Source: CAYYYW01 sp964476245
GTDB taxonomy: Bacteria; Patescibacteriota; Microgenomatia; UBA1406; HO2-37-13b
Direction: 5' to 3'
NCBI GenBank assembly: GCA_964476245.1
Contig: CAYYYW010000013.1
Span: 1-27,413, forward strand
DNA length: 27,413 nucleotides
Shown here one piece after another: positions 7,005-15,600 of the stretch. Every line of letters begins with the position of its first letter. The first letter of the stretch is position 1. Both the position numbers and the translations under genes were made by a program. The notes beneath the pieces were generated by a model. The model did not search any database, was not told the origin of the DNA, and saw only the letters and a list, made by a program, of their open reading frames with translations.

Positions 7005-7267
7005 TTAATAAACATTGAGTATTTAGCTATGGTAGAAGTTGATAATTTTAAAATGTTAGCCGAGTCTCGAATGGAAATGTTTTTGAAGAGTAAATAAAAA
7101 CAGACAATTCTTTTAGCAAGCATAATTTTTTCCGTCGGCGTTAAAAATTCATCAAAAAAACCTTGAGCGGTTTTTTTATCTTTTATTTTGACAAAAGAGG
7201 AGATAAAGATGTCAAGAATTTTATTAAGCGTTTCCTCTTTAATATACCTTTTTGAAACTTGAGTCAT
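6938..7267 (-). CDS. TrpR/YerC-like helix-turn-helix regulator
   Basis: A 109-residue, all-helical DNA-binding protein of the Trp-repressor superfamily. The core FLTPTEKIMLAKRI is followed by a helix-turn-helix, ISIRDSANILKLSTSTIAKY. This matches the layout of TrpR and YerC/YecD (LTPxE..., then SxRxIAxxxxxSxxTIxR). The ATG at 7267 (MTQVSK) is chosen; a TTG nine codons upstream (7294) is possible. Typical members end soon after the recognition helix, as here. The gene lies between two related 28-bp palindromes (6773-6800 and 7363-7390), the second about 96 bases upstream of its start, so autoregulation is a reasonable inference. Whether it senses tryptophan or any ligand cannot be told; no trp genes are nearby. 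Confidence 0.72.
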   Translation of the reverse strand: MTQVSKRYIKEETLNKILDIFISSFVKIKDKKTAQGFFDEFLTPTEKIMLAKRIVCFYLLFKNISIRDSANILKLSTSTIAKYSMFIKKSVYIKRFLIKYLQKRTSKDC

Positions 7268-7362
7268 ATTAAAAAATGTAAGGTTTTTTACCAAGCAGTC
7301 AACGGACTATATACATCAAAATTAGCTTTTTACATTGTTGAAGCAACTTATTTATTGGCAAG

Positions 7363-7390
7363 TGTATCGTTGTATCGATACAATGTAACA
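7363..7390. promoter_or_regulatory. Second copy of the 28-bp palindrome, upstream of the TrpR-like gene
   Basis: TGTATCGTTGTATC (7363-7376) and GATACAATGTAACA (7377-7390) form an imperfect palindrome: 11 of 14 half-site positions mirror. The left half differs from the 6773-6786 half in a single base. It lies upstream of the TrpR-like start and about 100 bases before the hydrolase gene, so it could act on either. Confidence 0.65.
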
Positions 7391-7406
7391 CCTGATTTTT
7401 TGACAT

Positions 7407-7444
7407 TTCGACTTCACTCAGCGTCAATCCTGAGCAACGTGGAA
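7407..7444. repeat. Degraded copy of the TTCGACTTTGCTCAG palindromic repeat
   Basis: TTCGACTTCACTCAG (7407-7421) and CTGAGCAACGTGGAA (7430-7444) match as inverted arms at 11 of 15 positions. The left arm resembles the repeat inside the M24 peptidase gene (5507-5548). Here it is intergenic. Confidence 0.6.
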
Positions 7445-7487
7445 GGATTGACTTCTTTTTTATTTTTTGTTATGCTTTCTTCAAATT

Positions 7488-8141
7488 ATGGAGATTAAAT
7501 ATTTTGGCCACTCATCTTTTTTTCTTAAAGGAAAAACCGCGACGGTTGTTACTGATCCTTTTGATCCCCAGATGGTGGGTTTGAAATTTCCTAAAATTGA
7601 AGCCAGCGTCGTCACAATTTCTCATCAACATCAAGATCATAATTGTTCTGATTTAGTTGGCGGTAATCCGTTGATAGTTAATATTCCCGGAGAATATGAA
7701 AAGCAAGATGCGAGAATTACCGGCTTTTCTACTTATCACGATAAGAAACAAGGAGAAGAGCGGGGAAGAAACACCCTTTTTAAAATTGAGATGGATGGTG
7801 TTTCTATTCTTCATTGCGGTGATTTGGGTCATATTTTAAATGATGAGTTAATTGAAGAGGTAAACGGCGTTGACGTTTTGCTTATTCCGATTGGCGGATT
7901 TTATACGATTGACGCTGATGAGGCTTTGGCAGTTGCTAGAAAAATTGAACCCTCAATTGTTATTCCCATGCATTATAATACCCCCAAACTTAATCAGCAA
8001 GGATTTGGGAAATTGGCGCCAGTATCTACTTTTTTAACTAAAATAGGAGCAGAACCGATGGAACCGGTGAAAAAATTAGTAGTGAAAAAAGAAGAATTGA
8101 CAGAAGAGATGAAGGTTGTTGTTATGGAAATAAACAATTAA
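7488..8141 (+). CDS. Metallo-beta-lactamase-fold hydrolase (UlaG/UPF0173-like)
   Basis: A cytoplasmic metal-dependent hydrolase of 217 residues. It opens with the family signature MEIKYFGHSSFFLKGK. It carries the zinc motif SHQHQDH (45-51; His46, His48, Asp50, His51), then HCGDLGH (109-115; His109, Asp112) and the third metal His in IPMHYNT (His162). The fold matches the short UlaG/YtkL-like branch. The substrate is not known; L-ascorbate-6-phosphate lactonase is the best-studied relative, but no sugar genes accompany it. The start is the ATG at 7488. A TTG seven codons upstream lies within the likely promoter, an extended -10 (TGT then TATGCT at 7471-7476), which again gives a very short leader. 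DnaB follows after a 150-base repeat region. Confidence 0.85.
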   Translation: MEIKYFGHSSFFLKGKTATVVTDPFDPQMVGLKFPKIEASVVTISHQHQDHNCSDLVGGNPLIVNIPGEYEKQDARITGFSTYHDKKQGEERGRNTLFKIEMDGVSILHCGDLGHILNDELIEEVNGVDVLLIPIGGFYTIDADEALAVARKIEPSIVIPMHYNTPKLNQQGFGKLAPVSTFLTKIGAEPMEPVKKLVVKKEELTEEMKVVVMEINN

Positions 8142-8150
8142 TAAATTGAC

Positions 8151-8276
8151 CTAATTAACCTAATTTCTAATGTCTAATCAAAACCCAATTTCTAAACCCC
8201 AATGATCTAATAAAAATATTTTTTGGGGATTTAGTTATTTATTAATTGGACATTGTTTAGAAATTAGGTTAATTAG
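8151..8276. repeat. Large AT-rich nested inverted repeat between hydrolase and dnaB
   Basis: A 20-bp arm, CTAATTAACCTAATTTCTAA (8151-8170), is exactly mirrored at 8257-8276. Inside it a second pair, CTAAACCCCAA (about 8192-8202) and TTGGGG-ATTTAG (about 8223-8234), forms an inner stem. The whole could fold into a long hairpin or cruciform upstream of dnaB. Direct TAATTTCTAA copies are also present. Confidence 0.8.
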
Positions 8277-8291
8277 AAATTAGGAATTTTT

Positions 8292-9626
8292 ATGCCAAGC
8301 TCATCAGAAGCTCTTAAAGTCCCTCCCCACGATCTTGAAGCGGAAAGATCAGTTTTAGGCGCGGTGTTAATTGATCCGTCAGCCATTTCTTTGGTGGTTG
8401 AGATTCTAAATCAGGATCATTTTTATGCTGAAGAGCATAGGTTGATTTTTTCCGCCATGCTTTCCCTTTTTGAAAAACATCAACCGGTGGATGCGGTGAC
8501 TTTAACGGCGGAGTTGAAACAAAAGGGAAATTTAAAAAAAATTGGCGGCAACGTCTATCTTTCCGATTTGATTAATACAGTCCCAACTTCAGCTTATGTT
8601 GAGCATTACGCCCGTATTGTTAAAGGTAATTTTATTAAAAGAAGATTGGTTACTATTTCTTCCCGTCTGGTGGAGAAAGCTTTTGATGAAAAAGGCGATG
8701 TTAAAAGACTTTTGGACGAAACCGAATCGGAAATTTTTAGTCTTTCCCAAGCCTATCTTCATCAGGACTTTGTTCAATTAAAAGACATTTTGGCAGAAAG
8801 CTTTGAAAGACTTGAGGAATTTTCTAAAAAAGGAGCCGGGCTTCGGGGGATTCCCACCGGTTATAAAGATTTAGATAATCGATTAGCGGGGATGCAGGAC
8901 TCAAATCTTCTTATTTTAGCCGCCCGGCCGGGGATTGGAAAAACAACCTTAGCCTCAAATATTGCTCTTCAAGTGGCGGCAAAAAACAAAATACCGGTGG
9001 GGTTTTTTTCGTTGGAGATGAGCAAGGAAGAGTTGGTAGATCGGCTTTTGGTGGGGCAGGCAGACATTGATGCTTGGCGGCTTAAAACCGGCAGACTTTC
9101 CGAAGATGATTTTTCCAAATTAACCGAGGCAATGGGAGAACTCTCCGAAGCTCCAATTTATATTGATGATACGCCGGGTGCTTCAATTCTTGAGATGCGG
9201 ACTAAAGCGCGAAAATTAAAAGTAGAGAAGGGACTTAAATTTTTAATTGTTGATTATCTTCAGTTGGCTGACTCCGGCCGGCGTTTTGATAATCGGGTGC
9301 AGGAAGTTACTTTTATTTCTCAAAATTTAAAAAATTTAGCTCGTGAATTGAAAATTCCTGTTCTGGCCATTTCTCAACTTTCAAGAGCGATTGAACATCG
9401 GGGAGAGAAAAAGCCTCAACTGGCTGATCTTCGCGAATCAGGCGCCATTGAGCAGGACGCTGATGTAGTGATGTTTTTGTATCACGAACAGGGGTCAGAA
9501 GATCTTTTGGATAAAAATAAACGCTTGATTAAACTTTTAATCGCCAAACACAGAAATGGTCCTACTGGAGAAATCGACTTGATGTTTAGAGCTGATAGAG
9601 TAAGATTCTATGGAGTAGAAAAGTAA
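8292..9626 (+). CDS. dnaB: Replicative DNA helicase DnaB
   Basis: The hexameric ATP-driven helicase that unwinds DNA at the replication fork and binds primase. The 444-residue length fits the family, and no intein is present. The N-terminal helical domain opens with PPHDLEAERSVLGAVLIDP (11-29). The RecA-like C-terminal domain has Walker A ARPGIGKTTL (211-220), Walker B LIVDYLQL (318-325; Asp321), the segment AISQLSRAIEHR (359-370) and the ADLRESGAIEQDADVVMFLY (378-397) motif with the sensor and arginine-finger region. A basic C-terminal end follows (IAKHRNGPTGEIDL). The upstream region is the AT-rich inverted repeat with no Shine-Dalgarno sequence. It is the most conserved gene in the window and a good phylogenetic marker. 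The orphan cluster begins 107 bases downstream. Confidence 0.98.
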   Translation: MPSSSEALKVPPHDLEAERSVLGAVLIDPSAISLVVEILNQDHFYAEEHRLIFSAMLSLFEKHQPVDAVTLTAELKQKGNLKKIGGNVYLSDLINTVPTSAYVEHYARIVKGNFIKRRLVTISSRLVEKAFDEKGDVKRLLDETESEIFSLSQAYLHQDFVQLKDILAESFERLEEFSKKGAGLRGIPTGYKDLDNRLAGMQDSNLLILAARPGIGKTTLASNIALQVAAKNKIPVGFFSLEMSKEELVDRLLVGQADIDAWRLKTGRLSEDDFSKLTEAMGELSEAPIYIDDTPGASILEMRTKARKLKVEKGLKFLIVDYLQLADSGRRFDNRVQEVTFISQNLKNLARELKIPVLAISQLSRAIEHRGEKKPQLADLRESGAIEQDADVVMFLYHEQGSEDLLDKNKRLIKLLIAKHRNGPTGEIDLMFRADRVRFYGVEK

Positions 9627-9695
9627 ACAACTTCAATCGTATTTTAAACCCACAAACTTCAACTCCGTGCAAAATCTTATAATAAAAACTATAAT

Positions 9696-9724
9696 TTGAC
9701 AAAATTGAAAATTTTTGTTAGAAT
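9696..9724 (+). promoter_or_regulatory. Strong sigma70-type promoter of the 923-residue protein gene
   Basis: TTGACA (9696-9701), 17-base spacer, extended -10 TGT-TAGAAT (TG at 9716-9717, box 9719-9724). The -10 box ends nine bases before the ATG, so the mRNA would start within about three bases of the start codon. Two further TATAAT sequences lie just upstream (9678-9683, 9690-9695). Confidence 0.75.
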
Positions 9725-9733
9725 TCTGGTCGT

Positions 9734-12505
9734 ATGGCGGAAAAACTCTCGAAGTTAATTGGTCGGGGAGAACAGATAGTAGAACATTGTTTTACTATCC
9801 CAAGAATTTGGAGATCAAGAGGCGCTGTTGGTCTTCCACAATCTATTTTTCACAAACGTTTTAGAGAAAAGCGTTTTGGACCTACCTTTACTCGTCTTGG
9901 ATCTGTTAAGGAAATATATTTTAATCCTGACGAACTGTCTCGTCGACCGTTTCAAATACTAGCCCCACTAGCTGTTTTGGCAGCTGTTCATGGGAATATT
10001 AATCTGGCAGATGAAGTGTTAGAGCAAATGTATGGTGTTTTATATCATGAGAACGGTTTGTCAAAAGACCCAGGTGAAAAAATTGGTGCAGGGACAAGAT
10101 CTATGATTACTGGTTATCAACAATGGCTTCAGTTAGTTGCTAGGACTCCAGATTTTTATGACAGTGAAAATCTTTTTTCTAATAGTAACACAATCGCTTT
10201 ATTATTGGGAAATTCAACGAGTCCTTTGAAAGAGAATGCTTGGAAACTAGCGCAAAAAAAAGAATTACGACACAAAGCTGTTTCCATACCATTAGGCATT
10301 ATGGTGGGGATAGCTACGGGTTTAATTACTAAAGAAATGATGGTTGATCCTAATACCTTAGCAAAAATAGGCATGGTTTTCGGTAGCGCTTTATTGGGGG
10401 GTCGCGATGGTGAGTTAATTGTTGCAAAACTAAACAAAAAAGATAAAAGAGCTTTTACTGTATTATTTAGGCTTTTTGGTGCGATAGGAAGTGCGGTCGG
10501 CTCTGGATTAGAACCGCAAGTTTTTTCCTATTTAGTTGGGGGAAATATTGGAGTAGCCGCCTATGTTCTTTTTAAAAAAATTACAGACGCTTTATGTATG
10601 TCTCCAAAAAAAATTTATAATGAGAGAGAAGCTCCAGCTTTAATAAAGGAATGGGTAGGGGAACATAACGCAGGAGGAGAAAAAATACAACCAGGTCTTA
10701 TTGAGCAATTAGGTCAACCCGTCAGGCATCTGTTTGCTCCGTTGCTTGGAGCAATAGATAGGCAATGGCTTTTAGCCAAAAATCCTCAAGGTCGTTCTCA
10801 GCATATGCCGGATTTAAATAAATTTGGACTTTCCGGCGCAAAAAAAGATCTTACGAAAGTTAGATATTGCGATTTTTATTCCGACGAAACTCAAGAAGAT
10901 CTTCGTAAACTTCTTTCTTCTAAAGAAGGAAAAATAATTTCTCCTTCAGAGGTTCTCCGGCTGGTAGCTGGTTTAGAGTGGCAACGAGCTATATTACGAA
11001 ATGAACCAGACATTGCTGAAAGTAATTTTATTCCTTCGCCCGAAAGCCTTTTGGAGTTTGTTCATCAGAGATGCGCTTCTCGTCTAAATGTGTTGAAAAC
11101 GCTTCCTCGCAGTGAAGCTTCTTTACGATTGGCTTTATCTGTTCCTACTGTTTTTCGTTTCTTACGTCCTGAATATGCGGAGCCAAAGATTGGTTCTTTA
11201 GCCTATTTTCGTGATGCAACCTTCTTTGGTGGAAAAGGAGCAAATGCTGGTAATAAAGGAGTTTTCTTTCCCGCTTTACGTCTTTATTGGTCCTCTCTTT
11301 TTGAAACAATTAAAGATAATGCTTATCTTCACCAATTTTTTGTTGAGGTGGAGGATTTAGACAAAAGCAATCCCCAAGGAGCTTTAGCTCAACTAAGAAG
11401 CACTTTTAATGAAATAATCACTCAACAACTTGTTCCGGAAGCACTTACCTGTGGATTGACATTTGCTTTGGATTTAGATCCTGATTCTGACCCAAGCGGT
11501 ATGGTAAAAGAACAGCTTAAAGCCCTTGCCAGGATTCCATTAGAGGAAGCTGAAAATAAATCCGCTCTTCAAGAAAGTCTTATGTTATGTACGAGTACTC
11601 TTTCTGTTTTGAGTTTCTATACGAAGGTTCTTAATGCTTATCAGTCATATTATGTTGATAATGCTCCCGACACGCAGAAACCCGAGGTCAAAAAGATATT
11701 TGAACAAGCAAAGGCCAATATGAAAAATATTCAAAGAGAGATTGTTAAAGCAATCACCAATCATTTTTTAGTCACGGATCCTGCCCGTTTGGTGAGAAAA
11801 ACAAAAGAAGGAGAGATAGAGACATCTAAAGAATTTACTTATTTTATGTATATGTTAGCCTTAGAGAACCCCGAGTGGTTAAAAGAGGCGGCTTTGGAAA
11901 TTGAAAGATTGTATAAAGCTAGTGCCCAGATGGAGACAGGTGAGTTAAAATCAATTCATAGTATTTATGCTTTATATTTTATAAATGGTTTTACTTCAGC
12001 TGATAGTGGATCATCAAGCGCCCAAAATCGCTACGGATTACCTGCAGATAAACTAAAAGAAGTCAATCAAGCAGTTAACTCTCATCTAAGCAATCTTGCT
12101 GCTGATATAATTTCTTCTAATCTTGGGTCTGGGGTGAGTGCAGTTTCAGTAGAAAGGATAACAGATGATTATCTTCAAGAATGTAATTCGGCAGTTCAGA
12201 TATGCGCTGGAGTTATCACAAAGGAAAACTTTGGAAAGTTATTAGAGGCATGCAAGAACAATCTTGAACATATTCGTCGTTCTCCATCAGCTCATGCAAC
12301 AGAGTCTTATAAAACCAAGAAAGCTTGGGTGCTCGTTCATACCAGTCAGTCTCTTGTCCTAATTCGTGAGCGTAAGTTTCCCAATGATACTGACTTGCTT
12401 ACCCTATCTGATGACATACAAAATCTTATCACTGAATGTAATAAGCTTTTATCAGCAGCGGAGGTTGCTAGAAAAGCACAAGAACATATAATTGCAGTTG
12501 TTTAA
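9734..12505 (+). CDS. Large orphan membrane protein, 923 residues
   Basis: I do not recognise this family. The N-terminal 170 residues look soluble and basic (RIWRSRG, HKRFREKRFG). A hydrophobic block at about 181-282 holds probably four small-residue-rich membrane helices (SIPLGIMVGIATGLIT, IGMVFGSALLGG, LFRLFGAIGSAVGSGLE, YLVGGNIGVAAYVLF). The remaining 640 residues are hydrophilic and mostly helical, with no nucleotide-binding or catalytic motif that I can see. A Gly-rich loop, FFGGKGANAGNKG (about 497-509), stands out. There is no signal peptide, so most of the protein is probably cytoplasmic. It is the first of three same-strand genes with matching promoters, followed after 135 bases by the lipobox protein and then the VWA protein. 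It may be the membrane partner of those two. Confidence 0.85.
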   Translation: MAEKLSKLIGRGEQIVEHCFTIPRIWRSRGAVGLPQSIFHKRFREKRFGPTFTRLGSVKEIYFNPDELSRRPFQILAPLAVLAAVHGNINLADEVLEQMYGVLYHENGLSKDPGEKIGAGTRSMITGYQQWLQLVARTPDFYDSENLFSNSNTIALLLGNSTSPLKENAWKLAQKKELRHKAVSIPLGIMVGIATGLITKEMMVDPNTLAKIGMVFGSALLGGRDGELIVAKLNKKDKRAFTVLFRLFGAIGSAVGSGLEPQVFSYLVGGNIGVAAYVLFKKITDALCMSPKKIYNEREAPALIKEWVGEHNAGGEKIQPGLIEQLGQPVRHLFAPLLGAIDRQWLLAKNPQGRSQHMPDLNKFGLSGAKKDLTKVRYCDFYSDETQEDLRKLLSSKEGKIISPSEVLRLVAGLEWQRAILRNEPDIAESNFIPSPESLLEFVHQRCASRLNVLKTLPRSEASLRLALSVPTVFRFLRPEYAEPKIGSLAYFRDATFFGGKGANAGNKGVFFPALRLYWSSLFETIKDNAYLHQFFVEVEDLDKSNPQGALAQLRSTFNEIITQQLVPEALTCGLTFALDLDPDSDPSGMVKEQLKALARIPLEEAENKSALQESLMLCTSTLSVLSFYTKVLNAYQSYYVDNAPDTQKPEVKKIFEQAKANMKNIQREIVKAITNHFLVTDPARLVRKTKEGEIETSKEFTYFMYMLALENPEWLKEAALEIERLYKASAQMETGELKSIHSIYALYFINGFTSADSGSSSAQNRYGLPADKLKEVNQAVNSHLSNLAADIISSNLGSGVSAVSVERITDDYLQECNSAVQICAGVITKENFGKLLEACKNNLEHIRRSPSAHATESYKTKKAWVLVHTSQSLVLIRERKFPNDTDLLTLSDDIQNLITECNKLLSAAEVARKAQEHIIAVV

Positions 12506-12597
12506 TTATAACTAGCAAATATAAAATAATTTATTTTAAATAAAAAGAGAGGTTAAATTTCTTATAGTTTCTTCTAACAAGCCTCGATGATTTAAGA

Positions 12598-12626
12598 TTG
12601 AAAAAGCCTATAGTTTTTGGTAGAAT
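12598..12626 (+). promoter_or_regulatory. Sigma70-type promoter of the lipobox protein gene
   Basis: TTGAAA (12598-12603), 17-base spacer, extended -10 TGG-TAGAAT (box 12621-12626). The ATG is 15 bases after the -10 box. The arrangement is nearly identical to that at 9696-9724, which suggests the two genes are expressed together. Confidence 0.7.
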
Positions 12627-12640
12627 AAAAGACTTGTTTT

Positions 12641-15600
12641 ATGAAAGAAGAAATTTTACATCGTAAGTTTAAAACACTACTTCCTTTATTTTTTGTTGTG
12701 GCTTCTTGGATGTTGTCAGCTTGTGACAGTGAACAAGAAAGTCCAGAAGAGATTAGAAATAAAATAATATTAGAAACACTAGAACCTACATTAGTTAATG
12801 GAGTATCGCTTCCTTCATGGACTAATGAACCTCTTTTTTCAAAACAGATGACTGTTAATGATGGTGGTTTTGCCTGTGAGGCTGTTCAAAAATACCCCCT
12901 TCAACAAGGGGTAGAATTAGTTCAGAAAGGGTTTGTTAATGTAAATGGAAAACCGGAATCGGTATCTTCGGTAACACTAGATAGTAAAAGTTGCGGAGAT
13001 CAAACCACTCATGTTCAGACCCAACACAAACTAACTATTAATTTAGGAGAAAAAGAGGGACCACACGAAGTGGAGATAGAATTTGCCAATTGTGTTATTA
13101 CCGATAAAATAACTGGAGAAACAGAAGAAATTTGCGGGCCTGTATTAACAGCAATAAAGAAGGTGGTTAATCTAGACACGACTCCTCCCACTCAAGAATC
13201 TGCTGATTTTCAACTGGACCAAGATGATAATAAATTAACTATCGTTGTTAGAGCCGCAGATAATGGTTCTTTGAAGCCTGAAGCAGTGATTGCCGGAGTC
13301 TCAACAAAACTTAATCCAGAGGGGACAGCTACGGTTACTATTGACCCAACGAGTATAAAGTTAGGCGGGGTTCAATCAAAATTTTGTGATGAGGCTGGAA
13401 ATTGTACAACTGAAGATATTAGTCATCTTGCTAATGATACAGAGCCACCATTTTTATCTTTACAATCAGCAAATGTAGACAGTGGGAGATTGGACGTGAT
13501 GGTTAAACTTGATGATGATGGTCCTCCTGAATTACTGCCGTTGGCAGAAGTAGCGGTAAGTAGGGGTGATCAAACAATAGCCAGTTCGCCAGTTGACAAC
13601 AAAGGAATTGCTACTGCTACTTTGGAGGAAGCATCCGATCTTAGTCCAATCACTGTTCGTTTTTGTGATGCTTTCCAAAAATGTAGTGAGTTAGCTCTGG
13701 CTGATCTATTTGGCGATATTAAATCTCCAAAAATAGAATCAGTTGGTAAGCCAGTATGTTCTGAAGGAAAATGCTACTTTGATGTAGTAATTAGTGATGA
13801 CTGTCAGAGTTTATTAAGTCTTAATCGTATTAATATTGATGGTGAAGATTTTCCTTTCACTCCTATTGAAGATGCAGATGGGAATGTAAAAGCAATAGCT
13901 CATGTTATTGTTGATCCACAACAACCCGGTAAATACTCTTTTACTTATATCTCAAAAGACGCTTTTGGGCAGGGAACCGAGGGTTATGTGGACGTGGATT
14001 ACGATCCCTGTCCAAAAAATGTGATGGCCACTATTGGTGATGATGGAAGAACGGTAACCTTTAATATACCGACTAATAGTAATTTAAAACCCAGCACTGT
14101 TAAACTTGAAGGGATTCAAGATCGCTGGCCATCTTGGTTTTTTAATAGTTCTCTTTTTTCCTTTCTTACTAAAGTTGAACAACAGACTGGTTTGCAATTA
14201 AATAAAGATGAAATCCAGCTTACTATTAAGGCATCAACAGGACGCGGACCTTTATCAGTGGAATTAGTAATGGACACGGTTGATGGTTATCGTTGCAGTC
14301 TTAATTATCGAGTGAATATGCCCGAGATGACCGATAGAGAAAAAATGCCGTACAATTTGGCATTGGTCTTATCAGTATTGACAACGGGCGCTTTATTAAC
14401 CCACCAAAGTGTTAAAAGAATTAGAAGAGTAATGAAGTTGAGGGAGGAGGAAAGAAGAAGTTATGTTAAGGATTTGTTAGTAAAAAGTATTGTCTCTGGG
14501 ACTTTTTACGGTAATGCTGCTCCACTAATAGCCGGACTTCCCAGAAAAGAACAACTTGGTTGGCGTAACGCAGTAAACCACGCTCAAATGCTTATTGAAG
14601 CTGATAGATATATGACTAGAAGCGATTTTTTTAAAAGTTTTGAAAAGTTTGGACTTCTTTATAAAGAAACTCCTAAGGATTTTATTAGAGAAAAAAGAGA
14701 GGAATTGTTTGAGCAGTGGCTAACGTTTCTTACTAGGGACATATCTGAAATAGTTGGAGAAAGAAATATAAGAAAGTTAAGTACTTATGAGATATTTTTT
14801 GTTGATTTTGTTTATCGTTTGCACGAGGAACTAATGAGACATAAATGGCTTCAGGACAGAGTTTCAAATTCTTTAAGACAGCAAATAAGAGAAGTTTTTA
14901 TTGTTTCTTGTAGTAATCGTGGTGAACTTATTGGGAGATATGAACGGATTTTAAGAGTAAAAAAACAAGAGAAAGCAATGGCGCGGGAATTAGTTTCGAT
15001 AGTTCAAACATTGTCTGATTGGGGTGATTTTCAAGGCGCTACAGTTTTTATTAATGAAGTAAAAGATAGAGAGCTTCAAGAAAAACTTAATCTTCAGTTA
15101 AAAGAAGTTATTTTAAAGATGAAAAGAGATGTGTTTAAAATCTATTTATCTACTGATCGAAAACAGGCGGGTAAGTTTTTAAACGAGCGTTTGCTGGAAT
15201 ATCGTTTACCCGGGGACGAAGAAAAAAATATTAGACAGGTAGCGGCCCGACTTGATTCTTATAGAGTACAGATTAATGAGCTAAAAAAGCGTTATAAACA
15301 GAGAGCTAAAGCCAAAGCGATAATTTCTCAAATAGAGCAAACTCTTTTAACCCATGTTATTGGTTCAAATACACAGGAAATTGATCAGAGGCTAGATTTT
15401 CTTTATTTAGTATTAAAATTAATTGATGGAGAAGTAAAGGCGGCTGATGTTTGTTCTGACACAAGACCATTGTTTGAATTAACAACAGCTTTTGAAATTC
15501 TTTTAGAAGCAGATCGTCTCGATGTAGCCGACGCGCTTGTTCGCCAATCGAGTGGAAGATTAGATACTCGGCTTTTATGGAGAAGAGTAAGCGAATTACA

